DNA of 64,000 bases, taken from Nyssa sinensis. Its lineage: Eukaryota; Streptophyta; Magnoliopsida; Cornales; Nyssaceae. A program made the position numbers and the translations under genes. The notes under the pieces are model-generated. The model made no database searches. It was not told where the DNA came from and was given only the letters and a program-made list of their open reading frames with translations. Of the stretch, positions 1 through 12,388 are shown piece after piece (position 1 is the first letter of the stretch; each line of letters begins with the position of its first letter). Where the stretch lies: contig CM018035.1 in assembly GCA_008638375.1 (NCBI GenBank), forward strand, positions 36,636,824-36,700,823. Reading direction: 5' to 3'.

Positions 1-2276
1 CATAACAGGATTCGGGATAAGAATGGCAAAATTACCATTTTGCCCCTATGGTTAAAATGAGAACCTAACTGATACCGATTGGAGTCCAAAGGACGTAGAA
101 CTTTGTACTTAAGATATAAAGACTATTCTGAAGACCACGACAGGGTCCGGGACAAGAATGGTAAAATTACCATTTTGCCCCTAAGGTTGAATGAGTGCCT
201 GACTGATAACAATTGAAGTCTAAATGACTTAGGATATAATCCTAATAACTGCTAAGCCTAATTAAAGAATGAAATAGCCTCGGGTGAGACCCAATGGAAG
301 GGCGATAGGCTACTAGGCTATCTTAGGTAATCCGATAGATACCTAAGATGACGAATGAGACCTGAATGGATGAGTTCTGATCTGTCTGTGATTGATGATT
401 CTTATTCAGGATATACATGGAGATGCCTGACGTACCTCGAGGTTATCGGATTATTTATGCAAGGAAATAAGCGTAAAGTTTGTGAGTAACTCCTGACACT
501 GTACTGTATTTTGATTCACTGTCTGTCCTTTGTGAGTAACTTCTGACACTGTTTTGATACTGTCCCTTGATTTACTGATCTGTTTTGAATGCAATTAATT
601 ACGTGCAATTATTTAAATGCATGCCTTTTCGTACTATATCACTTATGACATGGTTTTAGTCTTTTAAATAATTGACTATATTCCTGATCCCTGTGTTAGC
701 ATCCCGTACTGTTTTGCCCGTTTTGAACTGTTGAGATAAAATGGATATATTGAACCATTATTTTTGAAACGATTAAATAAACCATGTGATATAGGCAAAG
801 AACAACATTTTGTTGTATCGTACCGCTTTGTATAGTATACTGTCTGAATGCTATATTGTTTAAATGTATGTACTTAATGTACGCCCTTTGTACCACATTC
901 CACGTGATGTGCTTGTGTCCTTCGAATTAGGAATTCTGTTCAGTTCGGTTATGTGCTGTCCGTTAATGATATGTCTGCCTCGATTGATATGTTCCGTCCG
1001 GCTCTGACATGTTCCATCCGTTAATGATATTAAGTTCGCCTTGATTGATATATGGTCCAGTTCCGTTGTGTACTGTCCGTTGATGATACGTCTGTCTTGA
1101 TTGAAATATTGTTCAGTCCAGTTATGATTAGTTCCGACAGTGATGTGTCCCTGACTTGATTGTTATATTGTTTCTACCCAGTTTCGTTATGTTGTGTCCT
1201 GTTCATGATTTGCCTGTGTCCTGATTAGTGTATTGTTTCCGTTTAGTTCCGTTATAATTTTATCCGTTCGCGATATGCCTTTGCTTGACTGATGTATTAT
1301 TTCCGTTCGATTCCGTTATATTCCATCTGTTGATGACATCTCTAGCCTGATTGATAGATGGTCTAGTTCCGTTATGTTTCCGTCCTGTTATTGTTATGCC
1401 TTGTCTTGATTGATCTTGTTCAACTCTGCTATGTTCTTGCCATTGATAATATACCCCTGTCTTGACTGACTTATTGTTCCCACTCAGTCCCGATTGTGAT
1501 TCGTTTCGTTAATGAAAAGTCTGTGTCTTGACCGATATATTAGCAATAGTTATTGTTTTGACCGATTGGTTATGTCATGTTCCGATCCGTTTGTATTGTT
1601 TGTTCGATTCTGTTTTATTGTACTAGACTGCTTATGAAATGGATTTATAAAAATAGTTATTTTTGAAATGACTAAATTATCCATGTGCCTTGGAAGCACA
1701 AAATTGGATTTGAAACCCATGATAGGGAATCTGTGTTACTCACTGGGCTTATTTAAGCTCACCCCATTATTCTGACATTTTTCAGAAATTACCTCCATTG
1801 GATTAGAAGGTACTATGACATGACGTGAATAGGCCAAGTGGCATCGCAAGTAAGGATCTGACGGCACTGAATTGGAGAGACTGGTTTATTGTGGATTGAA
1901 CCTGGTTATTCCGGTGAGTGGTATGTTATGACTGACTTGACTGATATATACTAGATAGACATGGCTCATGGAACTAATGGTACTCTAGAGATATTAGATC
2001 TGCTCTGTTGTTCTATGCTTGATTCTAGATATGCTCTGAGATTAGAATTGTTGACTGACTGGATTTAGTCTTGCTCTGTGATACATATTCTTATGATGGA
2101 TGAGTGAATTGCATTCCCGTGACACAAAGAAAAAGTTTTAAATTCCGCTGCATCTGACCCTACAGTTGGAGTGCAATTCGTCGGAAAGTTCAGAATTTGC
2201 CTTTGGTTGGTCGCGTCGCGACCGACTGGCAGTCACGTCCTCGACATCCGCGTAGGGTGGGGTTCCGGATGTGACA
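1..2276 (+). mobile_element. Element A: 3' part of a long LTR (A/I/F family), cut by window start
   Basis: The sequence is collinear with the last 3.3 kb of solo LTR I (from about 58090 to 61383) and, in reverse, with LTR F. It ends in the family's 3' terminus, GGATGTGACA, at 2276. It carries no coding potential. A middle part (about 940-1640) is a shorter, diverged form of the CTGTT-rich repeat that is greatly expanded in I. The left end lies outside the window, so solo versus full-length status cannot be decided. The bases right after the end (CCGAA) already belong to element B, which suggests A landed 10-15 bp inside the end of B. The expected left copy of CCGAA would be outside the window. 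Confidence 0.85.
940..1640 (+). repeat. Degenerate CTGTT/GTTCCGTT-rich repeat within LTR A
   Basis: The stretch repeats variants of 'TTGATTGATATRTTG' and 'GTTCCGTTATG' every 60-70 bp. It occupies the same place in the LTR as the large CTGTT minisatellite of I (58878-60780) and the AGAACA-rich stretch of F (28020-28930, opposite strand). It is a diverged or contracted allele of the same variable domain. Confidence 0.6.
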
Positions 2277-2298
2277 CCGAAACCCACCCTATGCGGAT
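2246..2298. repeat. Inverted repeat formed by two LTR 3' ends meeting tail to tail
   Basis: Arm 2246-2262 (atccgcgtagggtgggg) pairs with 2281-2298 (aacccaccctatgcggat) apart from one or two mismatches. The left arm is the 3' terminus of A (plus strand); the right arm is the 3' terminus of B (minus strand). The hairpin exists because both families share the same LTR 3' end. Confidence 0.85.
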
Positions 2299-4837
2299 CT
2301 CGTGTCGCGGGGCCGACCCGAAGGCCGTCCCTACTTTTTCCATTCCTGTATCATAGTACTAATATGCAATGTACTAAAAATTTTAATCAATGAACAGCGA
2401 AAGTCTTTATCAATTACAGTAATCCAGCGAAAGTCTTTTAAATAATTTAAACAGCGGAAGTCTATTAAATACATGACATAGTTCTACATAAAACAAAATG
2501 AGAACTAAACGTAACCAGCACCCGGGGGTGGTGAATACATGGGAGAACTAACATAGACTGATACAGTACTTCAAAATGTCTCCCTACGCTCTCAGACTCC
2601 TACTGGGGTCTCGCAGCGTCATCACCTGAAATGGGGGGTAAGTGGGGTGGAATGAGCTATGAAGCTCAGCAAGTAAAACAGATCTCCGACACTAGTATCG
2701 ATGATTATAAAGAACATGAATCCATGAATAACAATATGATAGCCAATCATAAGAAGTAAGATGCTGTGATAGCCAAATGAGAACAGTTGCCATGATGGCC
2801 AATAAATAGTGGAGTCACAATATACAATCAGGAGTAATGAATAAGCAGTGATAAGGATTTCTCAACAATAACCTGTCACAATAAAAGTACTGCCACAATA
2901 AAACGATTACAATCAAACCAATGAACAATGTAAGATAACCCATAAGAAACAGTAACCATTCAACAATATATCCATAACAATAATCCAATCGGGATGCTTA
3001 TAATCTGTAGTAGGGGATGGCAGTCCCTCTCATATTTCGAGGCTCGGTATACCTCTCAGTTAAACTCACATCTTTTGCCACACGTCCGTTCACGGACTAG
3101 TTTGTCACAGAAGCATCAGATGGATGTTGTGACTGAGCACAACTCCAGCATTTATAACATAGCATGATCATTTGTGATTCCATAGGAGTATGAAAATGGA
3201 ATATCATATGTACAGTAAAGCATAACAGTAAGCCTTTCAAGGCACGGTTCAATATGATAACAATGGTACAATAGTAAATCAATGTCCACAAAATAGAACA
3301 ATATCACATTGTGGATAGCAATAACATGAAGTACTTTCAAGAGTACAAGTTTGGCAGTAAAGAATAAACTTGGCTTGGGGATACCATATGCAAGAGAAAG
3401 TGATCCACTTATTTCTATCATAATTCTATCTCAGAAATCCGTGAGTGTACCCTTGCCTTTGGAGTTTCCTATATATCAGTAAATACGTCTTAGAATAAAT
3501 GTTATTCATCAAATTTTATGCCTTTCTATCATAAGTATTTCAAATACTAATTTAGACTTTACCATTGAGTCCGGAATGCTGAAGAAAGTCGGTTTAGGCT
3601 TTCGCGGAATTCCATTTGGACTTTTGTACTAAAAAGGGCAAAATGGTCAATTTGCACTTTTACGGTATTTTATCCTTCAGGGTCTCATCTCATAAAACGG
3701 ACTCTACTATTGGACTCAGAACGTCCGAGATAATAAGTTTTGACTATTCATTTGCATCGTTTGGACTTCGTTTGACCCATTCTTGAAATAGGGGCATAAT
3801 AGAAATTTTACTTTATTTATTAAATAATTATTTAATTATTTAATTATTTTTCCAGGGCTTGATTGCATAAAATTTCCAAAACTTAGGCCACAGTATAATT
3901 CAGTAAAACAGTTGGGGCCAATCTGTAAATATAAAAACTCTTGGTTTATTTCATTTTAAAGAAATTAGAAAACCAGTGGGTTTAGGTCAACCCTAAGTGA
4001 ATCGGACCGGTTCCTTTGTAAACCAACCGGTCTAACTGGTTTGTACACGTGATGCTGACGTCAGCCCTAATTTTAAAAATAAACGACACGTGTCACTGTC
4101 CGTTTTAATTCGGTTGGGTCCTGACCTGGATCCGATCCATGACCCGGTCCTGTTTTAACCCGATAGCCCCACGACTTCACGGTCGTCTTCCCCGAAGCTC
4201 CGGTGAGCCTGTATTAGGGTTCCGTCACCTTCTCCGGTGACAGCAACCTAAATTCGATCAATTTTTTGACCTAGCTCAATGCAATCCTCTCTATTTTTCC
4301 ATGGAGATCTCGAATCCACTTTTGGTTTTCAATTTAACCCACTGATTCCTCACGAAATAGAGAAAAATAGTGGCTCCGGCCAACTGTATTTTCTCAATTT
4401 CACGTTTGTTTACCCACTGTTTTGACCCTATACTTCTTCTAGTGTATTTCTGTATGTATAAGGATCATTCTTGGGTCATTTAAACAAAGTTTAACGCATG
4501 AAATGTCAAGTGGCCGATTATTCTCTACAAACCTGCAACTGTGAATTTCTCTTCGGTTTCTAAACCTTTTTCTATCATTCTTTTTGCATTTAGTTCTATT
4601 TTTCATGCTGATTTAGACCCTACCAATATATATAAGCTTCATGCTTTAAATCGTAAAAACAGAACTTAAATTACTTACCTGGGTTTCGGATTTTAGCTCA
4701 CGGTGACCCTCCAAAACTCTCTGTTCCTGAATCAGTCTCTCTCTCTTCTTCTCCCCTTCAGTTCCTGACCCTTCCTTTTCTTTTCTAACCTTCCAACTCA
4801 CAAAACCCGTATACATATAAGAAATCACCCACCGCCT

Positions 4838-4882
<45 letters not shown>

Positions 4883-4939
4883 CAGTCATTCTTGACTGCA
4901 GAGAACCGTCCCTTTAACCCTAGCCATCCACGTGCTTCC

Positions 4940-4972
<33 letters not shown>

Positions 4973-5465
4973 TTACATATATACACACACCACCTTTCAC
5001 CAAGTCGGTTGGTGTGGTTCCCAAACACACCTACACACACACACAGTGATGCACACACTGATATTTTCCCTTCCTTTCTTGTTTTCTTTTCCTTTTTATT
5101 ATTACACATATACATAAATACATGTATATGACATATATATATATAAAATATACACATCAATTACATATTTTTATACATGTATTTATAACCATATAAATAC
5201 GTATAATTGTATTTTTAGTCGTGCATACATTCACTAATATTTCATGAACTATGCATGTGTACGTACGTATGCATGCATGGGTTGCATGCATGCACGCTTT
5301 TTGAGGTAAGGTTCTGAGTTGCTCGGGTGTTACCCAATACTGGCTATATCACTGATACTATACTGTACACACAATAAAATAATATAGAGCTCTAAACAGC
5401 CCATATTATACTATTCGATCAACTTGCCTCGGTATACGTGTCGTATCCCGGGTCGGGATATCACA
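2277..5465 (-). mobile_element. Element B: solo-like LTR, B/E family
   Basis: The reverse complement aligns along its length with solo LTR E (22864-26123). It starts (minus strand) with TGTGATATCCCGACCCGGG at 5465. Its other end enters the family terminus GGGTTTCGG at 2277 but lacks the last 8-9 bases, which are replaced by the end of A. No PBS, polypurine tract or coding domain is present. Simple repeats lie at 4843-4880 (CT)n and 4940-4964 (TA)n. The right flank (CCTTT, 5466-5470) would be one TSD copy; its partner would lie left of the window if A is nested in B. Confidence 0.8.
4843..4880 (+). repeat. (CT)n microsatellite
   Basis: About 19 uninterrupted CT units within LTR B. The block produces spurious open frames rich in Arg-Glu on the opposite strand. 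Confidence 0.95.
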
Positions 5466-5795
5466 CCTTTGCTCTATCAAGGCAAGTCCACATAAAGAGG
5501 TTCACAGAACAAGACACATAGTTTATAGCAACATGATAACCAGTCAAGAAGATATGATGTTAACAACAGTAAGTCACATCACAAGATAATAGCAACAACA
5601 AATATCCAACGATATCATGTATATAAATCATCAACAAGTATCTGGCCTAACCAGTAAATGTAATGCCACAATAGATAACTGTCCAATGTTAGGGATGCTC
5701 CATACAATCGTATGTTCATTTATTAGGAACATAATATTCTTAACCAAATGAATGCAACAATGTATAGAATGATTTCCATGGCCTGGTATATATAT

Positions 5796-6080
5796 CAGTA
5801 GAACCCAGCATACCCTTTTGCAATCAGATCCCACTACCTGACTTCCTCATGTATACTCAGTCTACAGTAGGACTCGGCATACCCTTTTGCAAACAGATCC
5901 GACCACTTGACTTACTCATACATATTCAGCTTACAGTAGGACTCGGCGTACCCTTTTGCAATCAGATCCCTCTATCTGCCTTACTCATGCACATCCAGCC
6001 TACTCTTTAGTAGAATCCGACCATACCCGTTTGCAATCAAAACCACCTGTCTAACTTGCTCATGTAGGCCCGACCTACTC
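5796..6080 (+). repeat. About 69-bp tandem repeat, 4 units, in LTR C
   Basis: Four units start near 5796, 5865, 5934 and 6007. Each holds cagtagRacYcRgc followed by tacccttttgcaa and ends in a ...cttactcat... block. The last unit is the most diverged. Confidence 0.85.
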
Positions 6081-6885
6081 CTCATAATAATAGTGGATTG
6101 TAGTATCGAATGGGCATTACGACTGTGCGTCACTCATTTATTTAATGATGTATGAAATGATCATGACTCTCATCAGAGTATAATATATGACTATACATCA
6201 TTCAGGCATCATATATCAAGTTGTATAATAATTTCACGTTCAGAATGTAGCATTTAATCCAATAATATTCACGAACTAGAATAAGCATCACGTAAATCAA
6301 TAACATCTGAAGGAATAAATATAACTTGGCAATAACAAGAAATACATGCATAACACGACTAAGACTTTGTCACATATAGAGATCGGTTTGTACTTACCTT
6401 TTCAATATAATCAAGAAAGTCAGATATCCCTCTCTTTCCTCTTTGACGTTCCTAGTATTCAAGAACCTGTGGGACGACAGTCTCACCCCCTTTTTTTTTT
6501 CTATTAAGCTACAGTCCAAACAACGAACAGTAGCCTATCCGAGAATAGGATATCCAATCCAAATTAGGTTTAACAATTTAATTTCTCTATTCATGTAGCC
6601 AAACAGGGTATATTAACATTTAATTTAAAACATAACATAACCAAAACCGACGTAGCTTTAAACCAATTTAAATCAAAATGACGCAGCATCATGCTATTGT
6701 TCATCATCTTCTCCGGTGGGATTCTGGCATCCCCTCCGGCGACGACAGCATTTTTCGGTGACATTCCGACCTAAAATCGAGGAGGTTTTATCCTAATTTT
6801 CATGGGGACTTCAACCCCACTTTCGGTTTTCCATTTTTCTAAACCAACACCCACGAATAGGGAGTAACAGGGGTCTCTGGTGGGT

Positions 6886-6890
6886 ATATT
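6886..6890 (+). repeat. Target-site duplication of array D, left copy (ATATT)
   Basis: ATATT directly precedes the TGTCACGACC start of LTR D1. The same five bases follow the end of LTR D3 at 22192-22196. One TSD encloses the whole three-LTR array. Confidence 0.9.
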
Positions 6891-9800
6891 TGTCACGACC
6901 CGAAACCCACCCTACGCGGATTACCGGATCGCGACCGCCGCCCCGAGACCCGAAGGCCTCGAGACAAGGCTCGCATCTGCAGCGGTATCGAATAGATGTG
7001 CTTCATGTGGTTGCGGAAGCGTGAAAATCTTTTTCTTTTCTTTTCTTATTTTAAAATTTTGCACATCCGTCCAATACTGCCGCTCTTCACATTTCGGTAT
7101 ACATGTATTATAATCATACATTCAGAGCATAACTAAAAACTTAAAAGACTTCATAATTAAAATCTTAATTCAACTGCCCCGTGGGGCTTAATACACATCC
7201 TTAAAATGTCAGCTAATACAAAACATATTAATCAGAGTTCATGTGATTTTTCCCCATAAGAACTCCTCAAGCAAATCTTCCCAAAAGCTAGGTTCATCCT
7301 TATAGTCTTCAAAAATCGATCTGCCCTTAGTCACCTGAAAGGGGGGCGGATAAAATCCGGGTAAGCTAATCAAAGCTTGTGAGTAATTCCTGCATTCGTC
7401 ATGGGGTTTTCAACTGGTAGTGGTTTTAGCACATGAGGGTTTTTGAAATACTCACTACCAATTGCTCGTACATTTTAGAACACAGAATATATGCATTCTT
7501 AAAACAATAGCTTTGAACAATTTAAGTATTCAAGCTAAATACACATTTTCTTCAAATAGAGTATATGCAATTTAAAAGCATATAAACACGTGAAATAGAA
7601 TAGGGATAATACCTACTTCTATTTTCAAAATCACTTGTTATCTTTTCTCTTTTATTAGGCGGAATCTGTTTCGAACCAGACTCCCATTTTACTGCCAATA
7701 CTGTCGATGGAGATATCTCATTTGCCTGGGGGATTAGATCCTTCTACCGGGCATGTACTGTTGAATCCCGAAGGATTTCAACCATCATATAGGGTGGTAC
7801 TTAGTACCGTTTATCTTATAAAACATTTGTCACATGACTTCTTCAATAGATATTTTTCATGAACATTTAAAGCATGAAATGTATAAATTCTACAATAAAG
7901 CTTCGAATACACGTGATAATCAAATTCAGAATATTAAAGAGGTTTGCAATTGATTTAGACATGCTGATGTATTTTCAAGAAAAGAGCTGAATTTAAAACA
8001 TTTAATAAGCATGCCGCAACAGAATATTTTAAAAGAACGGAATCATATATAGACTGAATTTGATATTCAAAGGCTGCAATGACTTGTGCTTAAAACTTCT
8101 TCAAATATATGGAGTTAAATCTCCAGTTCAAATACAGGGTTACTCACCTCGGTCCTTTAGGGTTAGTGCTACAAATGCGCTTTCCCACTTCCTCCGTAGT
8201 TCCTAATAACAATTCATAACAATTTCATCAACTTCACATTTACTACAATATCACCTATCGATGCTTCTTAACTTATGCTTAGTTCGTATTTTATCCTAGT
8301 CGATTTACTAACATCCTATAACTTCGCACGTACTTAATTAAACTCGTACTTTAACCTAAGACACAATTTAATGTGTTAGAAACTTAATTTATTTCAACTT
8401 ATACTCTTCTGGTAGCTCCATTAACTTCAATTTAAAGTTATTTGCTTCACATGTTAACGCGTCGCGTCTTCTCGTACTTTATATTTTTCGTATTTGCCTC
8501 AGTTTAATACTTCGGCAATGTTTTAATTATAGTCCTCTGACTGATGCTATTCATCAAATTTTATGTCTTTTTATCTTAGACACTTCTTTTGATCGAATGG
8601 ACTTTACCATTGGGTCCAGAGCGTCGAAGAAAGTCAGTTTAGGCTTTCTTAGAATTTAATTCGGACTTTTATATGTAAAAGGGCAGAATGGTCATTTATC
8701 GTTTTGCGTGTCACATTTTTCGTACTTCGTTTCGTAATTTGGACTCCATTATTGAGTCCGGGATGTCAAAGAAAGTCAATTTAGGCCTTCTCCGGTTTCA
8801 TTTTGGCTTTAAGAGTACCAGGGGTAATTTGGTCATTTTACCCCTTTGTAGGACTCCAATTTTTTTGGAACCTCATCTCATGTCGTGGGCCTCACCATTG
8901 GACTCAGAGGGTCCGAGATAGTAAAAGTACACTAACAACTTGTTAATTTTGGACAAGGGGTATTTTGGTCATTTACCCCTTCATGCGTCTTCATTTTTCG
9001 GGACCCAGTCTCGAAAAATGGACCCTACCATCAGTCTTAGAATGTTTGAAATAGTAGAAATTTACTATTTATTTATTAAATTTGGACTTCTTTTGACTTG
9101 TTTAGGGAGAAGGGCATTTCGGTCATTTTTGACATAATTAAGGGTCTCAAATTTTTCGGGACTCCATCTCATGTCGAGGACCTCACCAATGGACTCAGAA
9201 GGTCCGAGATAGTAAGAATATACTAATAACTTGTTGATTTTGGTCAAGGGGTATTTTAGTCATTTACCTCTTTACGTGTCCTTATTTTTCGGGCCCCGTC
9301 TCGTAAAACGGACCCTACCATTAGTCTCAGAATATTTGAAATAGTAAAAATTCACTATTCATACGTCTGATTTGGACTTTATTTGCCCTATTAATGACCC
9401 AAGGGCATAATAGAAATTTTCTTTTATTTATTAAATAATTAAATTAATTATTTAATTATTTAATTATTTTTCCAGGGGCTTAATTGCATAATTTTTCTAA
9501 AAATTGGGCCATAATGTAAATTCGGAGAATTTCTGGGGTCAAACCGTAATTAAGGAAAGGTTTGGTTTATTTAATTTTAATTAATTTAGAAAACCAATAG
9601 GTTCGGTCCATTTCCAACTGAACCGGTCCGGTTCACTCACAAACCAACCGGTTTAACCAGTTTGCCACGTAATGCTGACGTCAGGATGACGTCAGCCCTA
9701 ATGGTTAAAATTTAAAATTCTTAACCCTCTAAACGTCACCGTTTAAATAAACCCATAACCGGATTTGACCCGAACCCGTAACCGACCCGTAGACCGACCC

Positions 9801-11164
9801 GACCCGAACAGTGTCGTCTTCCCCATCGAAGCCGACACTGTTCATACGAAACCCTAATTTTTCTGGGTTTCTTTTTCTTTAATTTCGTGGGTTCTGGTTC
9901 ATCAAATCCCTACTGTTTTTATCTTAAAATGTTCCTAAACCATAAACGATCATTTTGGCACCCTTTTTAGGCATCAAACTGGTCCAACGAGCTCGGTTCA
10001 AGCTTTGATAATCCGACCTGAAAGTCGGTTGTATACGCTCATTTCTGAGCCAAATTCGATGAGACTTGTCCTGTTGTGGTCCCCTCTTCATGGGGCTTCA
10101 CTTTCCATTCATCAAAGTGGATTTAATCTCATATTTTTGAACTTTGTTTCTGGAACCCGAACCTATAATTCGATATTTGGGCTTCGATCCTTTTGAGTTT
10201 TGGTCGCGGTCATAGGTCTTTGGCATGTTTGTGGAGTCTAGTTGAGGTCTTGATGACCAAAACATTATTTGGTTGCCATTGGTTCAGACCTGCTTGGGCA
10301 AGGTCCTCCAATGGCTGCTTTACGTGGGTTTCTATTTTCCTGGGGTTTTTGAGGTCTAATTTCATGCTTGGTTAAGTCTAGACACATCTTAAACATCATA
10401 TATACATAAATCATGGCTTAAGCAGTTTATAAATATGTAAAACTCTAGAGAGAGAAAATATTAAGATTTTGTGGTTTTTACCTTTCTAAGTTGATTCCTT
10501 CTCCCTTCACCACTGGTTTCCTTCCTTCTTCTTCTTCTCAGACTTCCCTTTTTCTCTCTTTCTTTGCTTGGACGAATGGTGTGTGTGTGATGTATGAAAT
10601 GTGCATATGTGTATATGTATATTTCTCTCACTAGCCCCACTTTCTCTCTCTCTCTCTACCTTTTCTCCACTGTTGGTCTGCCTTATACACTTACACACTC
10701 ATATTTTCTGACCTTGCCCATACTTCTTTCCCTTTCACCATGCTTCCCCTCACCTAATGTTTTATAAAGTATTCATGTATATATATATATATATATATAA
10801 CACAACACACACACATGCACGTGACACACACACACACACACATGCACGTAACACACACACACATGCACTGTTCATCCATATATATATATATATTCATTTA
10901 TCATTTAATCATATATATATATATATATATATACACACATGCATATTTGGTCACACATACACATACACATCTTTCCTCTTCTTTGTTTTTTTTTGTCATT
11001 ATTATTATTATTATATTTTATAATTATCCTCATAATTTACATTACATATAACTAATATTCAATTTAATAAATTAATTATGTTAAATTAATTTATTTTACA
11101 CTCATTTTCCATAGCCTCGTAGAACGTGCTTTATTACCCGGCATTCCCGGGTCGGGGTATTACA
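6891..11164 (-). mobile_element. LTR D1 (left; 3' LTR in element orientation)
   Basis: 4,274 bp, bounded by TG...CA. It carries no convincing gene. Its middle (about 8590-9420) is made of degenerate modules of 120-140 bp, each with a 'ggtcatttaccc' block, a 'tcgggaccc/tctcg' block and a 'ggactcagaaggtccgagatagta' type block. A GC-rich leader part (9770-9840) holds cccgacccgaac and a short gtgtcg...cgacac inverted repeat. The right portion has (TA)n and (CA)n runs. Confidence 0.92.
10776..10940 (+). repeat. (TA)n/(CA)n compound microsatellite in LTR D1
   Basis: Alternating TA and CA runs interrupted by catgcacgt. The corresponding blocks in D2 (from 16275) and D3 (from 21784) are longer. This accounts for nearly all of the length difference between the LTRs (4274, 4285, 4294 bp). 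Confidence 0.9.
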
Positions 11165-11178
11165 TTCTTCCCTCCTTA
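11165..11178 (-). promoter_or_regulatory. Polypurine tract (plus-strand primer) of D
   Basis: On the minus strand TAAGGAGGGAAGAA abuts the TGTAATACCCC start of LTR D1. This is the expected place and composition for a polypurine tract. The same tract recurs at 16674-16687. Confidence 0.88.
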
Positions 11179-11181
11179 AAA

Positions 11182-11201
11182 GAGTTTTGTCCTCAAAACT
11201 C
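11182..11201 (-). other. Short hairpin GAGTTTTG/CAAAACTC next to the polypurine tract
   Basis: Arms 11182-11189 and 11194-11201 enclose a 4-base loop. The same hairpin lies at the same place in element J (45232-45251). It recalls the sequence at the end of the pol gene in Del/Tekay chromoviruses, where a 'GAGGACRAAA' block precedes the polypurine tract, and so points to the parent lineage. Confidence 0.65.
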
Positions 11202-11650
11202 GAATATTCTTTATTTCGAGAGTTCCAGTCTCCTTATGTCATATCTATCATTTTCGTATATCGTAATACATAAGATTATCTTCATTTACTTAATGATTCA
11301 GGAGATGAACTTTGATTCATCACTTTCAGGTATAATATATGTTGACTCGTATCACTACTTGCTTCTAATTTACTAGCGTACAATTTCTAATTCTTCATGT
11401 CATCTATTAGATTCATGTCTTCCAATGGTTTAAGGATTTCTTCGATCAGGTTGGATAAACTGACACTGTGTGTTTTTCAGCTACCTTAGTTACATGATAA
11501 GGCGGCCGTTCCTTACCGGTAACAGAGGTCCTGACAGCACACCAGTGACTATCAATATCCTCCCTTTCTCTTTCATCCTTTTCTAATTATTGTTATTCAC
11601 CTTCTTAGTTCATGTTTTACTTCTATTCTTCAGACTCTATTTTTCTACTT

Positions 11651-12293
11651 TACTGCGGGTCCCATACCCCGCCTTCCTATCGTATCACGTATTTCAGAAC
11701 ACTTACTTCATGTTACTACGGGTCCCATACCCCGCCTTTACATTACGTACTTCGCACACCTATTTCACACACTGCGAGTCCTATACCTCGTCTTCATATC
11801 GTGTCACGTACTTCACATATCTACTTCATTCATATACTGCGAGTCCCATACCTCGCCTTCATGTCATGTCACGTACTTCACATATCTACTTCATATACTG
11901 CGAGTCCCATACCTCGCCTTCATATCATATCACGTACTTCACATATCTACTTCATATACTGCGAGTCCCATACCTCGCCTTCGTACTTCACATATCTATT
12001 TCATGTACTACGGGTCCCATACCCCGCCTTCCTATCACGTTGCTTCAGAACACTAACTTCATGTACTGCGAGTCCCATACCCTGCCTTCATACTACGTAT
12101 TCCTCATATCTACTTCCCACAACGCGAGTCCCATACCTCGCCTTCATATCATATCACGTACTTTACATATCTACTTCATATACTGCGAGTCCCATACCTC
12201 GCCTTCATATCATGTTGCTTCAGAATACCTACTTCACATTACTGCGGGTCCCATACCCCGCCTTTATATCACATCACGTATTTCACATATCTT
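11651..12293 (+). repeat. About 60-bp minisatellite, 11 units, in D internal region 1
   Basis: Units begin ctgcgRgtcccatacc (near 11652, 11715, 11770, 11837, 11898, 11957, 12008, 12065, 12122, 12182, 12241) and continue with tcRcgtacttcacatatcta. Spacing is 51-67 bp. Two sub-types, 'cgagtccc...cctcgcc' and 'cgggtccc...cccgcc', show compensatory changes in a CGRG/CYCG stem. Units near 60 bp keep two overlapping frames open for 227-257 codons, but these are repeat translations. Confidence 0.92.
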
Positions 12294-12373
12294 AGGTAGT
12301 ATAAAACCCTACCCAACCTATAGTTCTATTCTAACTCATCTAATGTCACTAGGGTTGTTCTAGTAAACCTAGT

Positions 12374-12385
12374 GCTCTGATACCA
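12374..12385 (-). promoter_or_regulatory. Primer-binding site (initiator Met-tRNA) of D, copy 1
   Basis: The minus strand reads TGGTATCAGAGC, complementary to the 3' end of plant initiator Met-tRNA. It lies three bases (GAG) after the LTR end GTGACA. This fixes the minus orientation of the element. Confidence 0.93.
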
Positions 12386-12388
12386 CTC

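Larger units (their letters stand above)
5466..6890 (-). mobile_element. Element C, segment 1 (LTR sequence)
   Basis: Non-coding, AT-rich LTR-like sequence between B and the D array. Its reverse complement resembles the middle of LTR E: both have a leader with a run of ...GGATATCC..., then GTTTGGTTA and GATGATGAA blocks in the same order (E 24160-24370). C continues at 22192 after D and at 26124 after E. It ends (minus-strand 5' end) at 26550. The left end lies beyond the window or under B. Confidence 0.6.
11165..12388 (-). mobile_element. Internal region 1 of array D (non-coding)
   Basis: 1,224 bp between LTRs D1 and D2, the same length as internal region 2. It contains, in element orientation, a primer-binding site, about 640 bp of minisatellite, a non-coding stretch, a short hairpin and a polypurine tract. 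No gag, protease, RT or integrase motif is visible in any frame, so the element cannot encode its own replication proteins. Confidence 0.88.

Noticed and set aside
4840..5160. 106-codon minus-strand frame and two plus-strand frames
   Set aside because: They span (CT)n and (TA)n microsatellites and end in an Arg-Glu repeat; no homology is recognised.
8688..9137. Small open frames in LTR D repeated at 14186-14635 and 19696-20145
   Set aside because: They are conserved only because the LTRs are almost identical, and G does not keep them open. They cover the degenerate modules.
11651..12293. Spaced direct repeats resembling a CRISPR array
   Set aside because: Whole units are repeats with no unique spacers, and the context is a eukaryotic retroelement.
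11590..12363. Two overlapping long open frames (257 and 227 codons), repeated at 17099-17872
   Set aside because: Both are translations of the 60-bp minisatellite, in two frames at once, with no domain and no codon bias. Repeat units near a multiple of three keep frames open.
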